Assembly: GCF_005061465.1 (NCBI RefSeq)
Contig: NZ_LAUS01000008.1
Span: 124,001-188,000 of the forward strand
Length of the DNA stretch: 64,000 nt
DNA from: Mycoplasmopsis bovis 8790
GTDB taxonomy: Bacteria > Bacillota_I > Bacilli_A > Mycoplasmatales > Metamycoplasmataceae
Reading direction: 5' to 3'
Each line of letters opens with the position of its first letter. Position 1 is the first letter of the stretch. The position numbers and the translations under genes are program-made. The notes beneath the pieces are model-generated. The model was given only the letters and a program-made list of their open reading frames with translations, ran no database searches and was not told where the DNA came from. Below are positions 44,222-56,200 of this stretch, in pieces.

Positions 44222-44449
44222 TTAATCAGAAACAGGCTCTTTTTTTACAATAAAAATGTTTGAGTTAATTATAAGCAAATCTCCATTTTTAACTTTGGTG
44301 TTTCTTCCTTCAGGCTTTTTATTATTTATTAAAACCTTGTTATTTTCTAAATAAAATTTTGCTCCCCCGCCTGTTTGAATTAAACCAATCTTTTTTAATA
44401 ATTGACCTATTGTTATAAAATCATTTTTAATATAAATTTCAGGTTTCAT
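44222..44449 (-). CDS. S4-domain RNA-binding protein (YaaA-like)
   Basis: 75 residues. IYIKNDFITIGQLLKKIGLIQTGGGAKFYLENNKVLINNKKPEGRNTKVKNGD has the S4 fold pattern: helical start, GGxAK, V-x-(I/V)N-x-x-x-E-x-R, and a final K-x-x-D. Small S4 proteins next to dnaA/dnaN are common in Firmicutes (YaaA/RlbA). It starts two bases after the dnaN stop, so it forms an operon with dnaA-dnaN. Confidence 0.87.
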   Translation of the reverse strand: MKPEIYIKNDFITIGQLLKKIGLIQTGGGAKFYLENNKVLINNKKPEGRNTKVKNGDLLIINSNIFIVKKEPVSD

Positions 44450-44451
44450 TT

Positions 44452-45561
44452 TTACCTTCTAAGCGGAGTTATTATTTGTTTTGAATTTGGATTATCTTTA
44501 GAAAAGAGAACAATGTTTTGTACTTTTTCATCAATTAAAATATATGTTTCTCCTTCGGTTATTGTTATTGCTTCTTTTAGATAATTAAAATTCATATCAA
44601 AAACAAATGGAGAACCTTCTAAAACAAATTTCGTTGTTTTAACATTCGAATCTCCTAATTCATCTAATTTTGTATAAATATTTATTTCGTTATTAGAAAT
44701 TTTTAATTCAATTCTGTTTTGTTTGTCAGCAGAAGAATTAATTCAGATCTTATTTAAAAGATTGTTAAACTCAGATTTCTCAATGGTTATTTTGTGCTTC
44801 GTGTTTGAAATTGCTTTGTTAAACAATTGTTCAACATTGTGATATGGTAAATCAGTAATTCTTGCTGTTATTGTTGTGTTGTCATATTCAACACCAAATT
44901 TTATAGAGTTGTAAAACATTGTTACAATTTTTGGCACATCTGTTGGAAGTAACTCTTTAACATCTTTTGCATTGACACTGAAATCAAAATCATCTAACAT
45001 TTGATCGGTTTTGATTGAATAATAGGCTAATCTAAATGTGTCAGTTGCTGCCAAATTTAATTTATTTCCAGAACTTTTAAAATTTATACATTTATATATT
45101 AAATTAGCTCCATTGCTTGCTGCAAAAGCAACATTTTTAACAGCTTTTTTAAATTCTTCGGTGTTTACATTAAATTTTTTAATATTTATGTTTTCATCGA
45201 TTTGAGGGAAAGAAACTAACTCATTTAATGTAAGAGTATAAACTGAATCTTGTTGTCTAATTTCCATTTTATTAAAGTAAGTTTTTATTTCAATAAATCC
45301 ATTTAATTTTTTGATAATGCTTTTAAAATAATTTGCTTGAACCAAAAACTCACCATCTTCTTCTACAATGATTTTTGAATCATCAACTTTAACGTTTTTT
45401 ACAATGTTAGTTATTTCATTTGTTGCTTCAAATTTAACAACATTTTTGTTTGCTGTTATTTTTATGCATCTCATTCCATATAAAGAACTAAGTGGATCTG
45501 AGAATCTAGATACAATTTCAATTATGTCATCTAAAAAATTTTTGTTTACAATAATTTTCAT
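44452..45561 (-). CDS. dnaN: DNA polymerase III beta subunit (sliding clamp)
   Basis: 369 residues, the normal length, through a TGA Trp codon to the TAA at 44452. N-terminal MKIIVNKNFLDDIIEIVSRF and MRCIKITANKN match DnaN domain 1. KNVAFAASNG and LAATDTFRLAYY (the ATDxxRL motif) mark domain 2. It clamps the replicase to DNA. The start lies 134 bases downstream of dnaA, in the usual dnaA-dnaN order. Confidence 0.92.
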
Positions 45562-45695
45562 TTTTTCCTTAAATAATAAATATATGTTTTGTTAATTTGT
45601 TGATAAGTACAAAAAGTATCGTTTTTTTGTTTTTTTATTAGGTTCTTTTTGTATTTTTGCTTAAAACTATGTGTTTATAAATATTTTTTTAATTG
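45562..45695. other. dnaA-dnaN spacer
   Basis: A 134-base AT-rich gap. TTGTTGATAAG at about 45595-45605 reads TTATCAACA on the minus strand, one mismatch from a DnaA box, so this gap may be the second part of a bipartite origin. Confidence 0.4.
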
Positions 45696-47096
45696 TTAAC
45701 TTTTCTTAAAAATCTCGTTGCTTATTTCAGAAATAGTTCTTTTGAATGTTCTGTCAGATTGTTCTGTTTCTTTCTCAATTTTTCTAACAGCATTGATAAT
45801 GGTAGAGTGGTCTCTATTGCCAAAAAACTTGCCAATTTGCTCTAGTGATAAGTCTAGTTGCTTTTTAACAATTCAAATAGCTATATGTCTAGCTAAAACA
45901 ACATCTTTTCTTCTGCTTTTACCTAGTATTTCAGAACGCGAAAGCTTGTAATATTTAGCAACGTATTCAATAATGACACCGGGTGTAACTTTTTCTTTTA
46001 CTTGCTGAATGTCTTTAAGAATTGAATTAACTATAGCAAGTGTATATCTTGAATTTGTTTTAACAATTTCAGAGTTATAAAACCTTAAACGATTTATTGC
46101 ACCAATTAAACTTCTTATGCTATTTGCATGGTTTTTAACAATAAAGTTTTTCGCATCATCTTCCCATAGTTCCGGTGTCATCTTGTTTATGCCAATCATA
46201 TAGTCTAATATTTTGAGTAGGTCAGCTTTTTGTGGCTCATCGATTGAAAGTTGCAATCCCATTGAAAGACGGCTTATCAATCTAGCATCAAATGAATTTT
46301 GCAAAGAATATATAGGTCGGTCGGAACAAATTATTGTGGTTCTTTTCTGATTTATTCTGCTGTCTAAAATATTAAAAATTAGTTCAATTGTTGCTTTTTT
46401 ATTGCCTATTCCGTAACTTTGAAAGTCATCAAACATAACTATATCGGCATTGTCAAAATGATTTCTTATTTGTTTTAACTTACGCTGATCGTTTTCTTGA
46501 AGAAAGTATGATATATCTCTTGTAAAAGAATTAGCATTTATGTATTTAACAGAAACATCTTTTTTAAGAAGCTCATTACATATGGCATTGAGTAAATGCG
46601 TTTTGCCTATTCCGGATTTCCCATAAATAAATATTGGATTATAGTCTTCTTCACCATCAACAATTAATCTTGCTATTCTGATAGCTTCTTTATTAAAGTT
46701 ACCTTCCACATAATTATCAAATGTTTTAGTCTTGTCAACTTCACGATTTGACAATTCAATATTTTCAATTGCCTCTTCTTTTCTTTCACGTTTTATCTTC
46801 TTTTTTATAGCTGAATCGAGCAAAACAAAGCTAAATGTGCATTTACGTTCAAATGTTTCATCAAGAGATTTTTGAATGCTACTTTCATAAGCTTTAATTA
46901 CATATTGAGAATTAGGTGTTATGTTTGTTGTTCCAATTGTTATATGACCTATTTTTGAAATATCTTTGATTTCAAAATTAGCAAAAAAGTTTTTATAAAG
47001 CATCTGATCACCTAATTCTTGTCTCAGAATATCTAAAAAAGTTTCAGTGTAAGACTTTAAAGCAATTTCCTTATCATTAGTGCTGTTGATATTCAT
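45696..47096 (-). CDS. dnaA: Chromosomal replication initiator DnaA
   Basis: 466 residues. Domain III has Walker A YGKSGIGKTHLLNA and Walker B IVMFDDFQS. Domain IV carries the DnaA-box-recognition signature RDHSTIINAVRKIE near the C-terminus. The region between residues 75 and 130 is a short charged linker. It starts at ATG 47096 with an AT-rich upstream gap that contains two DnaA boxes, so it likely regulates its own expression. Several Trp codons are TGA. Confidence 0.96.
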
Positions 47097-47277
47097 ATAT
47101 ATAATAATAAAATAATAAATATTATTATTGGTTTATAAAGTGTTTATATAACAAGTTATCCACAATATTTTAATGAGTTATCCACAATTGATTGTTGATA
47201 TATGTCTGATTTTTAAATGATTTATAAATGAACATAATTTAATTCATAAGGTTATTATTACTCTATAATTAATAAAA
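47097..47277. other. Probable oriC
   Basis: This 181-base gap between the divergent dnaA and recD2-like genes has two perfect TTATCCACA DnaA boxes on the same strand, at 47156-47164 and 47178-47186 (22 bases apart, two helix turns). The 47097-47130 side is nearly pure A/T (ATAATAATAA-type), a plausible unwinding element. Coding strands also turn away from this point on both sides. Confidence 0.75.
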
Positions 47278-49548
47278 ATGATTGTATCAAGCAATAGTAA
47301 TCAAGAAGTAATTAAACTAAAAGGAAAGTTTTTAACTATTAAATGAAGCGGGGCTGACAGTAGCGGAACAAGAGAGCTCTGAATTTTTGAGTCTAGCTCT
47401 GATAAAGAACGCTATTTTATTTATAGTAGTAAACAAGGCATTAAGAGTTCTTGTTTTTATGATATTGAAATTAAAGCAAAATCATTTAAACGTTCAAAGT
47501 ACCAAAACCAATCATACGAATTGATTAGTTGTAAAATTGTTAGTCCTGATAATGACAGTGATGTTGAAAAAATGCTAGTAAGTAATGTGAGCGGCCTAGG
47601 GGTAAAAGGAATCCAGAAAATAAAAAATGAATTAGATTTGTCAAGTATCAAAGAGTTATTTAATGATGTAACTATTGCCAAAAATGTGCTTAAAACAGCA
47701 GTATACGAAAATTTAAAGGCCTTTATTGATAGCTTCGATCAAAAAGATTATGACTTTTTTTATGAGCACGGTCTTTTGAAGTTGTATGATAAACTGCACA
47801 CAAAATTTGAAAATAAAGATTTTGTTAGCCGGTACAAAAATGGCGGAGATCCATATGAATTGTATGTTGACCACTGAATTGATTTTAAGCTTGTGGATGC
47901 TTTTGCTTCGGTTATTAATCCTGATTTAGATGCTTACAAAAAAGTAAGAGCATTTACTTACAAAATATTAAGAACTAATTTTAGTAGTCTTTGTTCAATG
48001 TACTATGATGACTCGCCGCTTTATAGACAATTGTGAAATTTTTATGATTCATATAGGAATGATAATTCAGACAATAGCACACTTTTTGAACAATCATATA
48101 TTGTCTCATTGTTAGGCATGCTGTTGGAAAAATATAGTATTCCTAATGATTTAATCATTGAGTCTCTTAAAATAATGATTCAACGTGGTGAAATATATTT
48201 TGATAGCTTATCTAAAAGACTTTCATTGAACGAAATTTATGAACAAGAACTTTTTATTAGCAAAAAACTTATAAAAATAAGAGATCAAGAAATAAAGAAA
48301 CAAATTATTCCTTTACCATCACAAAATTTATCAAGCGAACAAAAAGAAGCTTATTCTAGTGCATTAAAGAATCCGGTTTCTGTAATAACTGGTTATCCAG
48401 GAACAGGAAAAAGTTATTTAATTGCTTATATTGTGGAGACATTATTAGATGGCAAATATTATAAGAAAAAAGATATTGCTGTTTTAACTCCAACAGGGCG
48501 TGCATCTACCATATTAACCTATAAAACAGGCATAGAAGCAAAAACAATTCATAGTTTTTTAAAACTTTCAAAGCCTGATGAAGATGAATTATTTATTGAA
48601 TCATTTGAGAAAGAGAATCTAGTCAAAGTTGTTATTGTTGATGAGTTTTCGATGGTTAGTTTACCAATATTTTATGAACTATTAAAGATATGCAAAAGTA
48701 TTGAAAAATTGATTCTAGTAGGCGACAGAGATCAGTTGCCATGTATTGGAAAAGGGAACTTATTAGAAGATATAATAAACAGTCAGAAGTTTCCAACATT
48801 TGTATTAAAAGAAGTACATAGAACAGATAAAATTGACATATTTGACCATTTTATAGCCATAAACGAAAACAAGGTTCCAAGTTTAAATACTGCTAATGTT
48901 AAGTTTATTGAACAAAATGGCACCCAGTTTTTAAATAACATTGTCAAAATATACGAAGAAAAAGTTAATAAGTATTCTATTGATAATGTCATAATTTTGC
49001 TTCCTTCATATTTAGAGTTGGGTCAGCCAGGAATAAATGAAGTTAATAAGAGACTTCAAGATTGAAACGTCAAAAGAACTGGTGCAAAGAAAAATTTATT
49101 TATTTACAACAATTTAACCTTATTTATTGGTGATAGAGTTATTCAAACAATAAATGATTACGATAAAAACGTGTTCAATGGTGAAATAGGCATTATTGAA
49201 GAGATAAGCTTGGATAGCAGAAATATACATATAGTAGTTGCATTTGGAAATGACAAAAAAATTAAATACACAAAGAGTGAAATTTTAGAGAATTTATCAT
49301 TAGCATATGCTATAACAGTGCATAAGTTTCAAGGCTCGGAAGCAAGCTGTGTTATATTCGGTATTTTAAAAAATAGAGTTGAACATATGTTTACTAAAAA
49401 ATTTATGTATACAGCTGTTTCAAGAGCAAAAGAGGAATTATTGTTGCTTGGTTCAATGGACTTATATACACAAAAAATTCAATCACCTAATGCTGATTTG
49501 AAATACTACACAAACTTGAAAATGCTTATTAAGAAAGAGGCAGAATAA
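47278..49548 (+). CDS. RecD2-like SF1B DNA helicase
   Basis: 756 residues. The N-terminal OB-like and helix-hairpin-helix region contains VSGLGVKGIQKI. The helicase core has Walker A GYPGTGKSYL at residue 372, Walker B IVDEFSMV, motif III LVGDRDQLPCIG, motif V AYAITVHKFQGSE, and motif VI YTAVSRAKEEL. This is the RecD2/TraA helicase layout without a RecB/RecC partner. It probably unwinds 5'-3' in repair. The ATG is the first gene to the right of oriC, and its stop overlaps the pth start (TAATG). Confidence 0.88.
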
Positions 49549-50114
49549 TGAAATTGATTGTTGGACTAGGAAACCCAGGAAATGAATATAGATTCACAAG
49601 ACACAATGCAGGATTTTTGGCAATTGATAAAATTTGTGAAAAGCTAAATATTTCTCTTAATAAAGAGAAATTTAATGGTGAGTTTGCTGTATCTGACGGA
49701 TTTATTTTGGCCAGACCTCTTACATATATGAATAAATCAGGTGATTTTATTTATTCAATAGCTAATTTTTACAAGATTGATCCATCTGACATCATTGTTA
49801 TTTATGATGATTTAAGTTTTTCCGTTGGACAAGCAGCAATAAAAATTGGCGGATCTAGTGCAGGACATAGAGGAATAGAAAGCTTAATGAGCAAATTTAA
49901 AACTAATGATTTTAAAAGAATTAGAGTAGGAATTGGAGCAAGTAATAATCTAGCTATCAAGGATTATGTTCTTTCTCTGTTTTCAAAAGAAGAAATGCTT
50001 ATTGTTGAAGAAGTATTAGAAAGAGTAGCTTATGCAGCAATATCATTAGTTTATAATGACATAAATTTTGTGACAAACAAATTTAATACTGATAACAAAA
50101 AGAGAGTTATATAG
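49548..50114 (+). CDS. pth: Peptidyl-tRNA hydrolase
   Basis: 188 residues, the normal length. LIVGLGNPGNEYRFTRHNAGF contains the catalytic His; ARPLTYMNKSG and IYDDLSF (with the catalytic-network Asp) follow, then GGSSAGHRGIESL. It releases peptides from peptidyl-tRNA. It overlaps the helicase stop by one base and the tilS start by one base. Confidence 0.96.
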   Translation: MKLIVGLGNPGNEYRFTRHNAGFLAIDKICEKLNISLNKEKFNGEFAVSDGFILARPLTYMNKSGDFIYSIANFYKIDPSDIIVIYDDLSFSVGQAAIKIGGSSAGHRGIESLMSKFKTNDFKRIRVGIGASNNLAIKDYVLSLFSKEEMLIVEEVLERVAYAAISLVYNDINFVTNKFNTDNKKRVI

Positions 50115-50974
50115 TGATTTTATTAGGTGTTAGTGGCGGCCCAGATTCAATGTATTTGCTTGATTTGTTATCTAGCGAAAGAAGTGATATTGTTGTGGCC
50201 ACAGTTAACTATAATGTTCGAGAAAACTCGTCATATGATTTAGAAGTAGTCAGAAAATATTGTAAGGAAAAAGGTATTATATTTGAGTATTTAGAAATTG
50301 ACCAAAGTGCCTGTTTTAAAGGCAATTTTGAGCAATGAGCACGAAATGTTAGGTTTGATTTTTTTAAAAAGCTGTATGAAAAATACAATTGTGAAGCTTT
50401 GTATTTAGCACATCAAAAAGATGACTTCATAGAAAGTTATTTTATGCAAAAAGAATCAAACAGAGAGCCTGATTTTTTTGGCATAAGAGCACAAAATGAA
50501 ATATTTGGAATGAATGTTTTACGACCGCTTGTCAACAAGATGTTCAAGAGCGAAATTTTAGAATATTTGCATGAAAATAAAATCGAATATGCCTATGATT
50601 ACACAAATGATTTAACTATTTATACTAGGAATAAAATTAGAGACAGACTAAAAAACCTATCAAACAGGGAAAAAAGTAAAATTTTAGATGAAATTAATAA
50701 ACTAAACCAACACTTACAGACAGTAGAATATGAAGTACTAGCTGAATACAACGAGTGAAAAAACACTAATTTTAGTCAAGATATATTTGCCAAATTAATG
50801 AACAAAGAAAGATTAGTTTATAAACTTATACATGAAAAGTTTTTTGATATCAATCTTTCTAAAGGCAAAATAAATTCAGTAGTAGAGTTTATAATTAGCA
50901 AAAACAGAACCAGCAAATATTTATTAAAAAATGATGTTTTTATACAAAAAAAGCAAGGAAAATTAATTTTTTAA
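50114..50974 (+). CDS. tilS: tRNA(Ile)-lysidine synthase
   Basis: 286 residues from a GTG at 50114 overlapping the pth stop (TAGTG). The N-terminal PP-loop is GVSGGPDS. LYLAHQKDDFIESYFMQ corresponds to the HHxDDxxET segment, and FGIRAQNEIFGMNVLRPL to the substrate-binding loop. One TGA Trp codon lies inside. It adds lysine to C34 of tRNA-Ile2 so that AUA is read as Ile. The short C-terminal domain resembles minimal mycoplasma TilS. It is followed by ftsH, as in many Firmicutes. Confidence 0.92.
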
Positions 50975-51044
50975 TTTTCGACTAAATTTTAAAATTACAT
51001 TAAAATTATAAACATTAATATAAATAAAAAGGAAGGAGAGCTGT

Positions 51045-53075
51045 ATGGAAAATGAAAGAAAACAAAAGATAGCCAAAATTGTGCTTTGAACAATACTATC
51101 AGCAGTAATTCTTTTAATAATCACATTACTTCTCTGAAACCGTTTTAAACCTAAAGTTAAAGTTGGCAATTTTAACGACTTTTTAAATGATGTTAAAGCA
51201 GCCACTGCAAGTTTAGAAGACAATACATATTTAGAACAAGTAAAACTAGACAGTGTGTCGGATGTCATTAAATATACATTTGTTGATAATGGAGTTGCTA
51301 GAAGCCGCGAAATAAGTCTTGGAGGAGAAGTAATTAAGAAAACTTTCTTATTTCTGCCTGATAAGTTCTTTATTGGCGACCAAGAATTTTTAATTATTAA
51401 TTTATTAAAACATCCTGGAGCTTCTGCTGACGTTATTTCTAATAATTGAAGCACAACAGGAATAGTCTTAGAGAAAACTAATACATTTGCTAGAATTGCG
51501 CTTTCAATATTACCTACATTATTATGAATAATTATTCTTTTCTGATTGTACCGTTCAATGATGAAAAGAAGTATGAATATGATTGGTGCTATTGGAGATG
51601 AAAAGAATCCCGCACAAAAAATTAAAAGTGATAAAACTTTTAAAGATGTCGCAGGAAACAAAGAAGCTGTTGAAGAAATTAAAGAAATCGTTGACTACTT
51701 AAAAAATCCTAAAAAATATGAACTAGCTGGCGCAAGAATGCCACACGGTATTTTATTAGGTGGCCCACCCGGCACTGGTAAAACTTTATTAGCTAAAGCA
51801 ACTGCTGGTGAAGCTAATGTTCCTTTTTACTTTATTTCAGCATCTAACTTTGTTGAAATGTTTGTTGGTTTAGGAGCAAAAAGAGTAAGAACTGTTGTTG
51901 ATGAAGCACGTAAAAATGCACCTGCAATAATCTTTATCGATGAGCTTGATGCAATAGGTAGAACCAGAGGATCTGGTATTGGTGGTGGTCACGATGAACG
52001 TGAACAAACACTTAACCAACTACTTGTTGAAATGGATGGGATGAAAGAGAACAACGGAATTTTGTTCTTCGCAGCAACAAACAGAACTGACGTTTTAGAC
52101 CCAGCATTAACCCGTCCTGGTAGATTTGACAGAACAATTACTGTTGGATTGCCTGATGTTAAAGAACGTGAAGAAATTCTTAACCTACATGCTAAAGGTA
52201 AGAGAGTGTCTCCAAATGTTAACTTAGCCCAAGTTGCAAAAAGAACCCCTGGTTACTCAGGCGCTCAATTAGAAAATGTTATAAATGAAGCTGGATTGCT
52301 TGCTGTTAGAAGAGATTCAGAAATCATTGAGCGTGATGATATTGATGAGGCTATAGATAGAGTAATGGCCGGGCCCGCTAAGAAGAATAGAGTTATAACT
52401 AAGAGCGAATTAACAATGGTAGCCTACCATGAGGCAGGACATGCTGTTGTTGGTATTAAAATGCCTGGCGCAAATAAAGTGCAAAAAATTACAATTATTC
52501 CTCGTGGTCAAGCAGGCGGATATAACTTAATGACGCCTGAAGAAGAAAAGTACAATCTCACCAAAAAAGAACTTATTGCTATGATCACTAGCTTTATGGG
52601 TGGTAGAGCTGCTGAAGAGATTATTTATGGAAAAGAAAATGTTTCAACAGGAGCTTCTGATGACTTACATAAAGCAACTAAGATTGCTAGAAAAATGGTC
52701 ACTGAGTGAGGTATGTCTGCATTAGGTCCTATTCAATATGAGCAAGACGAAGGATCTCCATTCCTAGGTAGAGACTATCTAAAATCAGCGCAATTTTCAG
52801 CTCAGGTTGCACATGAAATTGATATTGAAGTTAGAAACATAATTACTGAAGCAGAAAAGAAAGCTAAGGAAATTATTGAAGAAAACAGGGAACTCCATGA
52901 ATTGATTAAAACAGCATTATTAGAAAAAGAAACAATAGTTGCTGAAGAGATTGAGTATATTGCTAAAAATATGAAGCTTCCTTCAGAGAAAAAAGAAGAA
53001 AAATCTGAAAATGTTAACTTGACAATTGATGATATTTTAGAAGGAAAGTCTGAAGAAAAACCAGAAACGATGTAA
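51045..53075 (+). CDS. ftsH: ATP-dependent zinc metalloprotease FtsH
   Basis: 676 residues from the ATG after GGAAGGAGAG. Two membrane helices flank an extracytoplasmic domain ([20 protein letters not shown], then [19 protein letters not shown]). The AAA+ core has Walker A GPPGTGKT at 240-247, Walker [10 protein letters not shown], and a second-region-of-homology Arg pair in RPGRFDR. The peptidase has HEAGH with His462. A TGA near 52710 splits the gene under the standard code. It degrades misfolded membrane and regulatory proteins. Confidence 0.96.
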
Positions 53076-53090
53076 AAACATCGTTTTTTT
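53065..53090 (+). terminator. Rho-independent terminator after ftsH
   Basis: A stem AAACGATGT/ACATCGTTT (9 bp) with an AAAA loop is followed by seven T; the stop codon lies in it. Confidence 0.85.
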
Positions 53091-53255
53091 GTTTTTTAGA
53101 AGAAGGAACAGACATAATATTAGTTTGACTAAAACATCTATAAAAAAGGAATAAGCAGACTTAAACGAAGGCGGACTGCTGCGAAAATTAAATAATTTAT
53201 TTTTAATAAATTATATTTATAATTTCTACACTTTATATTTAGGATTAAATTTGCT
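53091..53255. promoter_or_regulatory. Promoter region of the giant permease gene
   Basis: TATAAT at 53218-53223 is a good -10 box 33 bases before the ATG. At about 53153-53180 there is a relatively GC-rich segment with an AGCAG/CTGCT inverted pair of unknown role. A weak AGGAT is the only ribosome site. Confidence 0.4.
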
Positions 53256-56200
53256 ATGTGGAGATTATCAAAAGAAGTTTTTAAGTCCTTATCAAAAAAC
53301 AAAATTATGGTCATAGGCTTAAGTATACTTATTTTTATTACTTCAGCTGTTTTTACCCTGCTTTCATCACTAAGATCATCAATTGTTACAGGTTTTGAAA
53401 ATTACAAAAAATTATCTGTTAAACACGATTTATCTGTTGATTTAAATTTACCTAGCCAGGGGAGTGCTTACAACCAGGGTTATTTTGTTAATGGAGAAGT
53501 TTTAGGGCAAAATGGAGTTAAGGAATATAAACCAATTAAGTATTACTTAGCTAACGGGACTGGAGAATATAGCGATTCTGTTGAAAATGTCTTGTATTTA
53601 CAAAACACAGAATTTATTAAATTGAATAATTTTACAGGTATCGATGGAAATGAAAACAATAGCAACTACTATCTTAAAAAAGATGATTTAGATATCTTAT
53701 ATTCAATTTATAGTTCTAATAAAGAAAATTCTATTGTTGAATTTAAGCTAGGGAACGATGAAAACGATGCAAATAAAGCTAGTTTTAAATTAAAACAAGC
53801 TGATAGAACTTTTAATTTTTATGAGAAAAAAGGCAACAAATTTGAAATTGTTAGAGACACCAAAAGTTTAAATAGTTCTGATAAAGTTAAATTTGAGAAG
53901 GACAATCTTAAGCTTTCAGATTTAATGATCTTAAAAAAAGGAACCGATTCTATCAAGCCAAATATTGTTTACGCTGAACAAGTTCAGCCCTTATTTATAA
54001 ATGTTTTAGACAAAAAGATCACAAATGAATATAGTGTTGGTAATAACTGGGTAGCTGAAAACAAAGGAATTATTATTCCTGCTAATGAATGGATTGAAAA
54101 GTTTGGATTTAAAAAACTTGGAGACAACAATTTTGTCTTTATAAATGAAGGCAATGATAATGACAAGTTATCAAAATTTTTGGACAAAGCTGAGGCAAAT
54201 AACTCAGATTTATTGGATGAAAAGTCAAAAGTAAAAAGTGAATGAACAATTAGTGATTTTTATGATAAATCTACAATAGAAGCTAAACCTGCGAAAGCAA
54301 TAACAATCAAAAAAGATGCTGAAATAAAAATTAATAAGAATTTGCTTGCTAAAAAATCTAGAAATGTCTTATTTGAAAGATGGAATTATCATACAACATA
54401 TGTTGGCGATAAGAAAAATCAATGAACTGGCGCTTTTAAAACATTTGTTGATGAACTTGAAAAAAGCAAAAACGACCATAATTCTGCTAATTATAGGAAG
54501 TGAAAAAACTTAAAAGAGTTTTCAAACTGAACAAAAAATATAAAAACTGTTTTTGAGCCATATGATTCATCTAATTTTCCTAAAAAAGAAGTTAATATAA
54601 GCACATTAATCAATGAATTAGATACAAAGCAAAAATTATATAACAGCGATGATTCAAACAATGATATTTCGGAATCAAGGTCAAATTTTCCGGGCGGATC
54701 TAGCTATAAAATAGCCAAATCTGGTGCAAAGAATATAACTGAAATTGAAACATTTATTGATAAAAAAGATCCTAATTATGAGAGAAAGTTATTTGATGCA
54801 ATAAATGATAAAGACTTAAAAAATAGAAATTTTAACTTTATAAAGCAAGAAGCATATGAAGTAACTAAAAACATAATCATAGACAAGATTGCTAAAGAAG
54901 TTGGTGGAAGAGAAAATATAGGTTTAAAAAAAACCATAACTGTTGATGCAATAGATGAAAAGACAAAGAAACAAAATGTTTTTCATTTCATAAACATTGG
55001 AGATGAAAACGGTGAAGTTGATGGCATAAAACTTAATGTCGGCAAGCTTTTCGAAGAACAAAAGAACAAAAGTGCACTTATACCAACTAATAGATTTGAT
55101 GAATCTGTTTATAGGCAAAATCAATTACCTCCTTATATTGCTTCGCTTCTTATTCAGTCTATAAGCAAGAATCTTTTTCCAGATCCTAAGTATGTTGAAC
55201 CAATTTATGAATTTGCTGAAGTCACTGATATAAATCCTGTTACAAAAGCTATTCGTAAGGAAAACTCGAAAATTGTTTTATTAAACAAGTATTTAGTTAA
55301 TGAAAATAATAGAAATATTGATCAAAAGACACTAGAGAGTGAGTACAAGAAATTAAATTTAGGAATAACATTTAGAGGAAATAAGTATAAATTAGTTACT
55401 TTAGTAAATTCTAATAATCAGCTTTTTTGAAAAACTGTATATAGCGAAGGCATAGACCAATTAGGGTTTGATAAAGGTCTTTTAACAAAGTGAATGGAGC
55501 AAAACAAGGTTACTTTAGCAACCAAATTTATTAAAACTGATGATGAAGGATGAGTTAAAAAAGACCAATCATTAGCAAATATTTCGTATGTTCCAACACA
55601 ATTTTTATCTCCAAAAGCTGAATTAATTAATGATATTTTAGCAACAGGCAAGGTTGACTTTCTTTCTGATGCTATTGAAAAGGAATTATTAGATTCGGCA
55701 TTAGTTAAAGAAGAATTTATTTCACAGGAAAATGTATTTTTAATTACAAATGTACTTAAAAAAGTATTAAACAATAACAACTTTGCTAGCGCCTTTACAT
55801 CTTCAAAAATAAACAGAGAATTGTTGCCAAAAATTGGGTTGGATTTACTTTATGAGCTTAGTCATAGTGATTCTGGCAACATTTTCAAAAGCGTTCTATT
55901 CAATGTTTTTGAAAAGGTTAAAGCTAAAATAAGTGAAAAAAGTTCACTTGAAAATCAAAAGAAATATCTAATTGATGAAGTAAATAATATTTACTCATTA
56001 ATTAATGGATTAGCAGGCATTGATATTAATAAATATTTAAGTGCTGAAGATATTGTTAATTTTTCAAAAGATCCTAAAGAAGTTATTAACGCGTTCCAAA
56101 ATATAATCACTAGTATAGATGCTTATAAATTTAGTCAATATGCTAATGATTGATATAAAAATGAGTGAAGAAAGCAAGTTGAACATAATAAGAACAAATA

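Noticed and set aside
50963-51661. 232-codon minus-strand ORF
   Set aside because: Lies antisense to the N-terminal half of ftsH, with no plausible start context.
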